A DNA stretch of 64,000 bases from contig JBLMXQ010000008.1 of assembly GCA_050257855.1 (NCBI GenBank), positions 12,789 to 76,788 on the forward strand, read 5' to 3'. Shown here piece by piece: positions 44,680 through 52,905 of this stretch. The translations under genes were made by a program, and so were the position numbers. Numbering within the stretch: the stretch's first letter is position 1; each line of letters begins with the position of its first letter. This DNA is from JBLMXQ01 sp050257855 (lineage in GTDB: Bacteria; Acidobacteriota; Vicinamibacteria; Vicinamibacterales; CAVVIG01). The notes below the pieces were generated by a model. The model made no database searches. It saw nothing but the letters and a program-made list of their open reading frames with translations, and was not told the origin of the DNA.

Positions 44680-45903
44680 ATGTTTCCGGAAGCGCAGCTC
44701 GAGCCGATCCGCGTGCGCCGCTGGCCGACCGAGGGGCCTCTCCTCATCCTGAACATCCTGGCGTCGGCGGGGGTATGGTTCCTGTTCTTCCGCTCGCTTC
44801 AGACCGCGCCAATCGCGTTCGCCTGGGCCGTTTTTCTCGGTGTCATGAACCTTGCCTTCATCGCGTCGATCCGCGGAAGCGCCGTCCGCCTCGGTCCCGA
44901 TCAGTTCCCTGAGCTCTACGGCCGCGTCGAGGGGATCGCCCGCCGGATGGGGCTTCGGCGTACGCCCGACGTGTACCTGATGCAGCAGGATGGCGCCCTC
45001 AACGCGTTCGCGACCCGCTTCGTGCGCACGCACATGGTCGTGCTTCTCTCGGATCTGCTCGAGGCCTGCGGCGACAACGCGGCCGCGCGTGACATGATCA
45101 TTGGACACGAGCTCGGACACATCCGGGCCGGCCACTTGCGCGGGCGATGGCTGCTGATGCCGGCCTCGTTCGTGCCGTTCCTCGGCTCCGCCCTGTCGCG
45201 GGCCCGCGAATACACCTGCGACCGGTACGGATGCGCAGCGGCCGGCGATCGCGATGGTGCGTTGCTGGGCCTGACGATCCTTGCAGCAGGCGGACGGTTC
45301 GGCCCGCTCGTGAACCGGGCCGCGCTTGCCCGGCAGCGGCGCGACCTTCGTGGGGCGCTGATGCTCGTCGGCGAATGGCTTGGATCGCATCCGCCGCTGT
45401 CGAGACGGATCCGGGCGCTCGCCCCGGACCTCGAACCCGCGGGCGTCGTCGAGCCGCGGTCGAACCTGCGCGGTCTGCGGGTGGCCGCCGCCGCGGTGCT
45501 GGTGCTCGTGGGAGGAATCGCGGCGGTATCGGCCTACCTGCCGCGCCTGGGCCTCGCGCGTCCCCGCCCGTCGTCAGCACGCTCGAGTCCCGGTCCCGAC
45601 GCCGAACGCCAGGTCGAACGTGACCTCAGAGGCCTGAAGGCGTTCGTCGAGGACGAACGCCGGCACGGCCGCAATCTGCCGTGGGACGGCTGGGATCTCT
45701 ACGCGCGCTGGGAGAAGGCACACCCGAACGATCCCGATCCGGTCGATCCGTTCAACGAGTACTGGTACGACTATGAGCACCAGGGCGGTGAGTACCGAAT
45801 CTGGAGCAGCGGGCCGGACGGTCGCAATCACACGGCAGACGACATCGTTCTTGAATCGGCGGCCGGCGCGTCACCGCATCGACGGTACACGTACCGGCAT
45901 TGA
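44680..45903 (+). CDS. M48-family metallopeptidase with a GspG-like C-terminal segment
   Basis: 407 residues. Two hydrophobic helices near the N-terminus are followed by an M48 zinc site (HELGH, residues 143-147, and REYTCDRYG for the third ligand), resembling HtpX-type membrane proteases that degrade damaged membrane proteins. Another helix lies near residue 272. The last 70 residues (YWYDYEHQGGEYRIWSSGPD, then TADDIV) look like the calcium-binding C-terminal part of the type II secretion pseudopilin GspG, an unusual fusion. No ribosome site precedes the ATG. Confidence 0.82.
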   Translation: MFPEAQLEPIRVRRWPTEGPLLILNILASAGVWFLFFRSLQTAPIAFAWAVFLGVMNLAFIASIRGSAVRLGPDQFPELYGRVEGIARRMGLRRTPDVYLMQQDGALNAFATRFVRTHMVVLLSDLLEACGDNAAARDMIIGHELGHIRAGHLRGRWLLMPASFVPFLGSALSRAREYTCDRYGCAAAGDRDGALLGLTILAAGGRFGPLVNRAALARQRRDLRGALMLVGEWLGSHPPLSRRIRALAPDLEPAGVVEPRSNLRGLRVAAAAVLVLVGGIAAVSAYLPRLGLARPRPSSARSSPGPDAERQVERDLRGLKAFVEDERRHGRNLPWDGWDLYARWEKAHPNDPDPVDPFNEYWYDYEHQGGEYRIWSSGPDGRNHTADDIVLESAAGASPHRRYTYRH

Positions 45904-45918
45904 CGCGCTGCCCTCTCC

Positions 45919-47628
45919 TCAGAATCCGATCGCGAGCCCGTCCTTCCGCGGGTCGGAGCCGCCCATGAGCACGCCCGTCGCCGGATCGATCATGATGCCC
46001 TGGAAGCCGCCCCAGAGGCCGACGCCGTAGACGAGCCGGTGGCCGCGGCGGTTCAGGCCGAAGACCGTCTCGGCCGGGATGCCGGTCTCGAGCGCGACGC
46101 CGGCCGCCAGATCGCGCACGCGCGCCGCTTCGCCCGCGCTCTGGATGTCCATGCCGTAGTCGATCAGGTTCATCAGCACCTGCACGTGTCCCTGCGGCTG
46201 CATGTCGCCGCCCATCACGCCGAACGTCAGCCATGGCTTGCCGCCGTGCATGACCATCGCCGGGACCAGGGTGTGCAGCGGCCGCTTGTGGGGCGCGATC
46301 CGATCGGGGTGTCCGGGCTCCAGCGTGAACAGGCTCCCGCGGTTCTGCAGCGTGATGCCGGTGTCGCCGGCGACGATCCCGGACCCGAAGCTGTCGAACA
46401 GCGACTGGATGAGCGAGACCATGTTGCCGTGCCCGTCGGCAGCGGTCAGGTACACGGTGTCGCCGAGGTCGCGGCCCTCGACGGGATCGGGACCGGCCGA
46501 CGGCGTCCGGCCGTCGATCGCCGCCGGCAGGTACTTCGCGGCCGCGTGCAGCGGATCGATCTCCTTGCGGCGCGCGGCCGCGTACTCCTTCGAGAGCAGC
46601 GTCTTCAGCACGGAGGGCGGCACCGACTCGGGATCGGCGACGTACGCGTTGCGATCGGCGAACGCGATCCGCTTCGCCTCGACGAGCAGGTGCAGCGACT
46701 CGGCCGTGTTGTGGCCGAGCGCTTTCATGTCGTAGCCCTCGAGGATGTTCAGCATCTCGAGCGCCGTGATCCCCTGCGTGTTCGGTGGCAGCTCGTAGAC
46801 GTCGTAGCCGCGGTACGAGGTCGTGATCGGATCGACCCAGTCGGCGTGGTAGTCGGCGAAGTCGCGCGCGGCCAGCAAGCCATCCCGCTTCCGGATGTCG
46901 GCGACGATCCGACCCGCGAGCGCGCCCGTGTAGAACGCGTCGCGCCCCTCCTTCGCAATCTCCTCGAGAGAGTCCGCGAGGTGCGGGTTGGAGAAGATCT
47001 CGCCCGGCTTCGGGGCGCGGCCGTTCGGCAGGAACGTGGCCGCCGCCGCCGGGTCGCGCGCGAGCTTGCGCGCGGCCACCGCCCAGTCGGTCGCGATGAT
47101 CTCCGAGACCGGATATCCCTCCCGCGCGTACTGGATGGCCGGCGCCAGCGCGCGGGCGAGGGAGATGGTGCCGTACTTCTGCAGCAGCTGCGACCATCCC
47201 TCGACGACGCCCGGCACGGTCACCGAGAGCACGCCGGCGCCCGGAACCTTCGTCAGGCCGCGCGCGGCAAATGCCGCCGGCGTTGCGGCGTAGCCCGAGC
47301 GTCCGCTCGAATTGAGGCCGTGCAGCGTGTTCGTCCGGCCGTCGTGCACGATCGCGAACAGATCGCCGCCGATGCCGTTCATGTTCGGCTCGACGACGGC
47401 GAGGACCGCTGCGGCGGTGACCGCGGCGTCGATCGCGTTGCCGCCCTCCTCGAGGACGCGCAGTCCGGCCGCCGACGCGAGCGGCTGGCTGCTCGCCACC
47501 ATGCCGTGGCGCGCCATCACGACCGAGCGCGTGCCGCGCGGATGCGAAGCGGGACGATCACCGGGTGCCTGGGCCATGGCAGTCACCAGCGCGAAGGCGG
47601 CAATCAGAAAGGGCAGGAGGATCTTCAT
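45919..47628 (-). CDS. Gamma-glutamyltransferase family protein
   Basis: 569 residues, exported (signal peptide ends near MAQA). It belongs to the Ntn-hydrolase gamma-glutamyltranspeptidases: ASSQPLASAAGLRVLEEGGNAIDAA at the front, the autocleavage threonine in GDTVYLTAADGHGNMVS, then GSGIV and VMGGDMQPQGHVQV. The enzyme removes or transfers the gamma-glutamyl group of glutathione and similar compounds in the periplasm. Start ATG 47628 has a -10-like TACAAT 7 nt upstream on the minus strand and no ribosome site. Confidence 0.92.
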   Translation of the reverse strand: MKILLPFLIAAFALVTAMAQAPGDRPASHPRGTRSVVMARHGMVASSQPLASAAGLRVLEEGGNAIDAAVTAAAVLAVVEPNMNGIGGDLFAIVHDGRTNTLHGLNSSGRSGYAATPAAFAARGLTKVPGAGVLSVTVPGVVEGWSQLLQKYGTISLARALAPAIQYAREGYPVSEIIATDWAVAARKLARDPAAAATFLPNGRAPKPGEIFSNPHLADSLEEIAKEGRDAFYTGALAGRIVADIRKRDGLLAARDFADYHADWVDPITTSYRGYDVYELPPNTQGITALEMLNILEGYDMKALGHNTAESLHLLVEAKRIAFADRNAYVADPESVPPSVLKTLLSKEYAAARRKEIDPLHAAAKYLPAAIDGRTPSAGPDPVEGRDLGDTVYLTAADGHGNMVSLIQSLFDSFGSGIVAGDTGITLQNRGSLFTLEPGHPDRIAPHKRPLHTLVPAMVMHGGKPWLTFGVMGGDMQPQGHVQVLMNLIDYGMDIQSAGEAARVRDLAAGVALETGIPAETVFGLNRRGHRLVYGVGLWGGFQGIMIDPATGVLMGGSDPRKDGLAIGF

Positions 47629-47635
47629 GCGGCAG

Positions 47636-47641
47636 ATTGTA
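47636..47641 (-). promoter_or_regulatory. -10-like element for a leaderless gamma-glutamyltransferase mRNA
   Basis: Minus-strand TACAAT ends 7 nt before the ATG at 47628, so the message would start at the coding sequence. Confidence 0.45.
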
Positions 47642-47693
47642 GTGCAGGAGCCTCTGCCCTTCCTGCGGTCCTGTCGTTCTGCAAACCCGCAAT

Positions 47694-48002
47694 TCAGAGC
47701 GCGGTCAGCGGCACCTCGTAGTGTGAAACGCGGCGCTCCCAGGTTGCGAGCAGCGCCTGCGCCCGCGGCGCGACGACGGCCGCTTCGGCGTCGGGGCCGG
47801 CAAACCGGCGGATCGCGTCGATGGAATCCCAGAGCGTGATCACGGTGAACTCGATCGTGCCATCCTCGACGCGCTGCAGCACGAGGGCGCCCCGGTTGCC
47901 GTCGATGGCTCCGATCTCGGGAAAGACCGTGTCGCGCAGGTGTGCCAGATACTCCGGCGCGGCGTCGGCGCGCGCGGTGCCTCTCCAGACGCGGGCGATC
48001 AC
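47694..48002 (-). CDS. Antibiotic-biosynthesis-monooxygenase-like (ABM) small protein
   Basis: 102 residues forming a ferredoxin-like ABM/dimeric alpha-beta barrel unit: VWRGTARADAAPEYLAHLRD, then FTVITLWDSIDAIRRFAG. These proteins are cofactor-free monooxygenases or stress-related dimers. The GTG start overlaps the marR stop (GTGA), so it is translated with the regulator and is probably part of the same response. Confidence 0.82.
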   Translation of the reverse strand: MIARVWRGTARADAAPEYLAHLRDTVFPEIGAIDGNRGALVLQRVEDGTIEFTVITLWDSIDAIRRFAGPDAEAAVVAPRAQALLATWERRVSHYEVPLTAL

Positions 48003-48478
48003 GACGATCTCCTTCCCGGCCGCACGGGCGAGGCCGGGTCGCCAAGCAGCCGGCGCACGGCCGTCATCGCCCTCACCAGCCGCCGTCGATCGGCGACCGA
48101 CAGGTGGGAGACGAGACGCTCGACGTCCTCGATGGCCCGCCGGTTGAGGTCGTTGAAGACGCGGCGCCCGCGCTCGGTCACCTCGAGCAGCAGGCGCCGG
48201 CGATCCGTCGTCGACTGGCGGCGGCGGATCAGGCCGCGGCGCTCGAAGCCCTTCAGCGTGCGGCTCAGGTAGCCGGCGTCGAGGCCGAGGTCCGCCGCGA
48301 TCTGGCGCGCCGACGGCGCGTCGCGCTCCGCGATCTCGACGAGCACGCGCGCCTCCGAGAGCGAGAACGGCGAGTCGAGCAGCCCCGGGCGCAGCACGCC
48401 GATGCGCCTGGTGAAGAACCGGTTGAACGCGCGAATCTCGGCGACGACCGACGGATCGACCGGGCGCGAGCTGGGCAC
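47999..48478 (-). CDS. MarR-family transcriptional regulator
   Basis: 159 residues with the winged-helix pattern of MarR: SLSEARVLVEIAERDAPSARQIAADL, a recognition helix in AGYLSRTLKGFERRGLI and the wing RRRQSTTDRRRLLLEVT. The open frame extends to a TTG at 48535, but that would run through the operator palindromes, so GTG 48478 is the likelier start. It is divergent from the YciI-like gene and probably represses both directions by binding at 48510-48535. Confidence 0.87.
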   Translation of the reverse strand: MPSSRPVDPSVVAEIRAFNRFFTRRIGVLRPGLLDSPFSLSEARVLVEIAERDAPSARQIAADLGLDAGYLSRTLKGFERRGLIRRRQSTTDRRRLLLEVTERGRRVFNDLNRRAIEDVERLVSHLSVADRRRLVRAMTAVRRLLGDPASPVRPGRRSS

Positions 48479-48509
48479 GGCGGCAGGTGTACCAGACCGG
48501 CCGGGCGAA

Positions 48510-48535
48510 GTCAACGAAATCGTTGACTGAGTCAA
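48510..48535. promoter_or_regulatory. MarR-type operator (two overlapping palindromes)
   Basis: GTCAACGAAATCGTTGAC (48510-48527) is a perfect inverted repeat with a 2-nt centre. It overlaps TTGACTGAGTCAA (48523-48535). Both lie between the divergent marR and yciI-like genes and cover the -35 box of the latter. Confidence 0.7.
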
Positions 48536-48551
48536 TTAAGTCGCGTACGCT
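48523..48551 (+). promoter_or_regulatory. sigma-70 promoter of the YciI-like gene
   Basis: TTGACT (-35), 17-bp spacer, TACGCT (-10). The best sigma-70-type promoter seen in the window; the -35 is inside the operator. Confidence 0.65.
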
Positions 48552-48568
48552 CGGTCCCGGGGGGACTC

Positions 48569-48853
48569 ATGTACTACGCGCTCTTCTACGAGACCGCCGC
48601 CGACTACCTCGAGCGCCGGCCGATGTTCCGCGACCGGCACCTCGCGCTGGCGAGGCGCGAGCACGAGGCCGGGCGCCTCGTCCTTGCCGGCGCGCTCAAG
48701 CCGTCCGGCGCGCTGCTCGTCTTCGACGTGCCCTCGGCCGCGGACGTGGAGGCCTTTGCGAAGGCCGACCCCTACGTGCTCAACGGTCTCGTCACGGCGT
48801 GGCGCGTCAAGGAGTGGACGGTCGTGATCGGCGGCCGCCCGGCAGAAGCCTGA
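48569..48853 (+). CDS. YciI-family protein
   Basis: 94 residues with the YCII fold: YALFYETAADYLERRPMFRDRHLAL and then LVLAGALKPSGALLVFDVPS, including the conserved His and Asp of the family, whose members are small dimeric putative hydrolases. A G-rich ribosome site lies directly upstream of the ATG. Likely repressed by the divergent MarR protein. Confidence 0.87.
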   Translation: MYYALFYETAADYLERRPMFRDRHLALARREHEAGRLVLAGALKPSGALLVFDVPSAADVEAFAKADPYVLNGLVTAWRVKEWTVVIGGRPAEA

Positions 48854-48976
48854 ACCCGTGTCTGGTGGAAGTTGGCCGCGAAACGGCAGCCACATGGTTA
48901 CTGACTGCTCAACGGTGGATTCCTTAGCCGACCGGCGGTCATACTGGATCGCCAGCGCGCGGACCTGGTTACGGCT

Positions 48977-50497
48977 GTGCGAATTGCATCCACTCGTTTC
49001 CGCGGATCGCTCGCCTGGGCGGCCGCGGGCCTCGTGCTCCTGACGGTCCTCACCCGCCTGCCGGCGCTCGTCTACCCGCACCCGATCGACGACGAGGCCA
49101 TCTACTCGGTCGTGGCCACCGAAATCGTGCACGGCGGCCGTCCCTACGTGAACGCGGTCGAGCGCAAGCCGCCGCTGCTGTTCTGGACGTACGCCGCGCT
49201 CTTCGACCTCGCCGGCCCGTACGACTGGCGCGCCCTGCACGTGCTCGCGGTGCTCTGGGTCCTCGCAACCATGGCCGGGCTGTTCGTCGCCGGCCGGGAG
49301 ATCGCGGGCCCGGAGGCCGGGCTCGCCGCCGCTTTGCTCTACAGCATCTTCCAGCCGTGGATGACGTGGAAGAACCTCGCGCTCAACGGCGAGCTGCTCA
49401 TGAACCTGCCGCTCGCGTGGGCGCTCGCGATCCTGTTCGCGCGGGAACGCCCGCGGAGCAGACCCGGCCTGCTCGCCGCCGGCGCGCTCATCGCCGTCGC
49501 CTGCCTGCTCAAGCAGCCGGCCGGCATCGCGATCCTGCCGGCAGTCGTGTACATGCTGACGCGCGCGTACCGCGGGAGCCGGGGGCTCGGCGTCAGTGAC
49601 GCCCGCCGTCACGCGGCGCTCGTCTGCGTCGGCTTCGCCGCGGCGCTCGTCACGGTCGGCCTCGTGCTTCGCGCGCAGGGCATTCTCGGCGACGCGTGGT
49701 ACTGGAGCGTCGGCGATCACGACATGCCGCACGTCTTCTGGCTGAGGGCGGTCGAGCATTCGACCGGCTTCCTGCTGGCGTGTCTGCCGCTCGTCGGCGG
49801 CGCGATCGTCTCGCTGCGGAACGGCGACCTCTGGCGCGGACGGGCCGCGGAACGGGACAGCCTGATCGTCTGGATCGCGGCGTCGTGCATCGGGGTGTCG
49901 GCGAGCGCCCGCTTCTATCCTCACTACTACATCCAGCTCGTGCTGCCGCTGGCGGTGGCGGCCGCGCCCGCGTACGCGCGCCTGTGGCAGCAGGCAGCTC
50001 CACGCTGGTCGCTCGCGGGAACCGCCACGGCGGCATGGCTCATCGCGACGATGCTGGTGTTCGCCGTGTCGCAGTCCGTGGGACTGCGTGCGCAGCGCAC
50101 GCCGCCGGCCGGGCTGTACCTGCGGCAGCATTCCTCGTCCGCCGACCGCGTGTTCGTGTGGGGCCAGTCGCCGCGGATCTACGACGACGCGGAGCGACGG
50201 CCGGCATGCCGCTACGTGGCGACATTCCCGCTGACGGGGTACGTCTTCGGCAGTACCGTACCGGGCCTCGATCTCCGGAGCCGCATCCTTCCGGGCGCGT
50301 GGTCGACGCTGCAGCAGGATTTCGCCCGTCACCGCCCCGCATTCATCGTCGACACGGAAGCGGGCCCCGGGGCGCTGACGCCCATCGCGCAGTTTCCGGT
50401 CCTGCAGCAGTTCATCGCCAGGGACTATCAACCGGTGTGGCGATCTGCGTCTGCCGTCGTGTACCGGCGACGGGCGCTCTCGGGGGCCGGGGGTTAG
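48977..50497 (+). CDS. GT39/ArnT-like membrane glycosyltransferase
   Basis: 506 residues, about eleven membrane helices. The conserved DDEA motif (PIDDEAIYSVVATEIVHGG) in the first periplasmic loop, and VNAVERKPPLLFW, mark the GT-C fold shared by protein mannosyltransferases and ArnT. It would move a sugar from a polyprenyl carrier to an acceptor in the periplasm; the acceptor is unknown. It starts with GTG 48977 and overlaps the convergent BNR gene by 4 bp at the stops. Confidence 0.82.
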   Translation: MRIASTRFRGSLAWAAAGLVLLTVLTRLPALVYPHPIDDEAIYSVVATEIVHGGRPYVNAVERKPPLLFWTYAALFDLAGPYDWRALHVLAVLWVLATMAGLFVAGREIAGPEAGLAAALLYSIFQPWMTWKNLALNGELLMNLPLAWALAILFARERPRSRPGLLAAGALIAVACLLKQPAGIAILPAVVYMLTRAYRGSRGLGVSDARRHAALVCVGFAAALVTVGLVLRAQGILGDAWYWSVGDHDMPHVFWLRAVEHSTGFLLACLPLVGGAIVSLRNGDLWRGRAAERDSLIVWIAASCIGVSASARFYPHYYIQLVLPLAVAAAPAYARLWQQAAPRWSLAGTATAAWLIATMLVFAVSQSVGLRAQRTPPAGLYLRQHSSSADRVFVWGQSPRIYDDAERRPACRYVATFPLTGYVFGSTVPGLDLRSRILPGAWSTLQQDFARHRPAFIVDTEAGPGALTPIAQFPVLQQFIARDYQPVWRSASAVVYRRRALSGAGG

Positions 50498-51846
50498 GGT
50501 TTGTTGAAGTCGGCGGTGCCGACGCGGACGATCGTCGGTGTGCGCCGGCTCGGCGCCTTCAGGTCGTAGCCCTCAGGCGCGGCCTCGGCCCACACGCCGA
50601 ACACGCGGCCGCCGACGGCCGTGAGCCACTCGTAATCGCCGAGGAACGCGTTGTCGCCGCCGAACGGCTCGTCCGACCACGCGTAGTTCGTGAACGTCCG
50701 GCCGCCGTCGGTCGAGCGGGCGAGCGTGACGCGGGTCAGCCGGTTCCCGGGGTCGTCGCGGCGATCGTAGAACTGCACGTTCACGGAGCCGTCGGCCGGA
50801 TCCACCGCCATCCACTGCAGGAACTGATCGGCGCCGTCGTGCACCGGGTCGTCGTTGACCCGCAGCGGCGGCGACCAGGTCCGGCCGCGGTCGGCGGAAC
50901 GCGACAGGAACACGTCCACGTCGCCGTTGCGGAAGTCGCTCCACGTCACGTACAGCGTGCCGCGCCGGCCGTCGACGCCCACCTGCGGAAATCCCATCGC
51001 GCGCGAGACCCCGGGGATGCCGCCGGCCCCGCCGAAGTACGGCGGCCCGACGTCGAACACCGGCCGCGAGGGCTCGAAGGTGCGCCCGCCGTCGCGCGAT
51101 ACGGCGAGCGTCACGTTGAGGCCCTGGTTCCACACGACGTACTGCGTGCCGTCCGGCGCGACGGTGCCGATGATGCCGACGACCGCGCCGTTGTCGTCGC
51201 GCGGCCAGCCGGCCACCGTGCTGATTCGCATCGGTGACGACCAGGTCGAGCCCCCGTCGGTCGAGCGGCTGAAGAGCACGATCGACTGCGCGAGCTGCCA
51301 CTCGATCCACGCCATGTACAGGTGACCGCGATAGCGGCTCCCCGGCTGGGTGTCGGACCAGATGCGCGGCATGTCCTCCAGCTTGATGTCCGGCTCGTCG
51401 CCTTTCCAGACCTTCACGCCGACCGGATCGCGGTCCCACGTCCTGCCGCCGTCGGGCGAGCGGCGGACCCAGATGCCGTTCGCGCCCGGACCGTGGCCCC
51501 AGTAGGACGGGAGACCGTTCTTCTGAATCGACAGGAAGGACAGGAAGACCTGCCCCTTGTCGTCGAAGGCGAGCGAGACGTCGCCGCCCGAACGCCCCTG
51601 ATCGCCCGCCGGCTGCACCGGCGTGAACGTCATACCGCCATCCGTCGAGTACGCCGCCCACCGGCCGCCGGCGGCGGCGACCACCTGCTTCGGATCGTTC
51701 GGGTTGACGGCGATCGCCGGCTCGCTCCCGGTCAGGCCCGGCGGCGTAATCGTGACGACGTGCGCGCGCGGCGCGCGGGGGAGCGGCGCCGTAGCGGCGC
51801 CGGCCCCGGCGACGATCACGGCGGCGGCGAGAAGGGCCCTGGTCAT
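50494..51846 (-). CDS. Exported sialidase-like beta-propeller (BNR/Asp-box repeats)
   Basis: 450 residues with a signal peptide and six Asp-box repeats of the S-X-D-X-G-X-T-W/F type (STDGGMTF, SPDGGRTW, STDGGSTW, SRDGGRTF, SADRGRTW, STDGGRTF). The fold is that of sialidases and related propellers, but the arginine triad of true sialidases is not obvious, so the catalytic role is uncertain. Its ATG overlaps the stop of the kinase gene by 4 nt. Confidence 0.8.
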   Translation of the reverse strand: MTRALLAAAVIVAGAGAATAPLPRAPRAHVVTITPPGLTGSEPAIAVNPNDPKQVVAAAGGRWAAYSTDGGMTFTPVQPAGDQGRSGGDVSLAFDDKGQVFLSFLSIQKNGLPSYWGHGPGANGIWVRRSPDGGRTWDRDPVGVKVWKGDEPDIKLEDMPRIWSDTQPGSRYRGHLYMAWIEWQLAQSIVLFSRSTDGGSTWSSPMRISTVAGWPRDDNGAVVGIIGTVAPDGTQYVVWNQGLNVTLAVSRDGGRTFEPSRPVFDVGPPYFGGAGGIPGVSRAMGFPQVGVDGRRGTLYVTWSDFRNGDVDVFLSRSADRGRTWSPPLRVNDDPVHDGADQFLQWMAVDPADGSVNVQFYDRRDDPGNRLTRVTLARSTDGGRTFTNYAWSDEPFGGDNAFLGDYEWLTAVGGRVFGVWAEAAPEGYDLKAPSRRTPTIVRVGTADFNKP

Positions 51847-52895
51847 CGGCCGGCCTGATGCTGCGCGTTTTCGTCCAGCGGAAGGTGGACGGTCACGACG
51901 GTGCCCCCCTCGGCCGGACAGTCGACCGAGACTTCGCCGCCGTGCGCTTCGACGAGGCGGCGCGCCGTGGGCAGGCCGAGGCCGGTGCCGCGCGACTTGG
52001 TCGTGAAGAACGGCGTGAAGATCTTGTCGCGCACGTCGCGAGGAATGCCCGGTCCGGCGTCGGTGATCGCCACCTCGCAGCGTCGGCCGGCGTGCCGCAC
52101 CGCGACGCGTATCTTCCCTCGGCCGTTCATCGCCTGTGCGGCGTTCAGCAGCAGGTTGACGAACACGCTCTTCAGCAGCTCGCCGTCGGCGGCGATCGGC
52201 GGGGCGTCGCCTTCGATCGTCACCTCGGCCGAACGCAGGCCGGGATCCTGCATCAGGATGTCGGCTGTCGTACGCAGGAGCCCTGTCAGCTCGATCGGCG
52301 CTCTGCGCAGCGTCGGCGGGCGCGCGAAGAGGAGCAGCTCGGTCAGAAGCGCGTTCAGGCCGTCGAGACGCGTGATGATCTCGCCGATGACCGCCCGCTC
52401 CGGCGTGTCGGCGGGGAGCTTGCGTCCGATCACCTGGATGGCGCCGCGAACGCCCGCGAGCGGGTTCTTCAGCTCGTGCGCCAGCACGGCGGCGAGCTCG
52501 CCGAGCGTGGCGAGCGCCGCCTGCTCGCGCAGGCGCGCTTCGATCGCCTTCCGGTCCTCGATGTCGACCGACAGGACGCACACGCCCTCGGGGACCGGCT
52601 GGACGCGCAGCTCGAACCAGCGCTCCGTGCCGTCGGGAAACGTGAACCGGTTCTCGAGCGACGCGTCCGTGCGTTCGGCCATGCAGCGTGCGAGCAGCGC
52701 GAAGAGCGGCGTCTCCCGTATGCTGGGATAGACCTCCCACATCAAGCTGCCAATCAGCTCGTCCGGCGCGCGGCGGCCGTGCGCGGCCGCCGCGGGATTC
52801 ACGTACACGTACCGCCAGTCGGGCCCGATGATCTGGAATCCTTCGAGGAGGCAGTCGAGCGTCTGCCGATACCGGAGATCCGGTTCGTGGAGCAC
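51843..52895 (-). CDS. Cytosolic PAS-domain sensor histidine kinase
   Basis: 350 residues: PAS domain (about 10-120), HisKA helix with AHELKNP (His about 139) and an NtrB-like ATPase domain (NLLLNAAQAM, DAGPGIP, FFTTKSRGTGLGL). The transmitter part is very close to that of the kinase at 30825, but the membrane segments are missing. It starts with GTG 52895 and no response regulator is adjacent. It may feed the same NtrC-type regulator encoded at 32766. Confidence 0.9.
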   Translation of the reverse strand: MLHEPDLRYRQTLDCLLEGFQIIGPDWRYVYVNPAAAAHGRRAPDELIGSLMWEVYPSIRETPLFALLARCMAERTDASLENRFTFPDGTERWFELRVQPVPEGVCVLSVDIEDRKAIEARLREQAALATLGELAAVLAHELKNPLAGVRGAIQVIGRKLPADTPERAVIGEIITRLDGLNALLTELLLFARPPTLRRAPIELTGLLRTTADILMQDPGLRSAEVTIEGDAPPIAADGELLKSVFVNLLLNAAQAMNGRGKIRVAVRHAGRRCEVAITDAGPGIPRDVRDKIFTPFFTTKSRGTGLGLPTARRLVEAHGGEVSVDCPAEGGTVVTVHLPLDENAQHQAGR

Positions 52896-52905
52896 CGGGA
52901 AAATC

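Noticed and set aside
48479..48535. N-terminal extension of MarR from a TTG at 48535
   Set aside because: It would put the operator palindromes inside the coding region and has no family support; GTG 48478 fits better.
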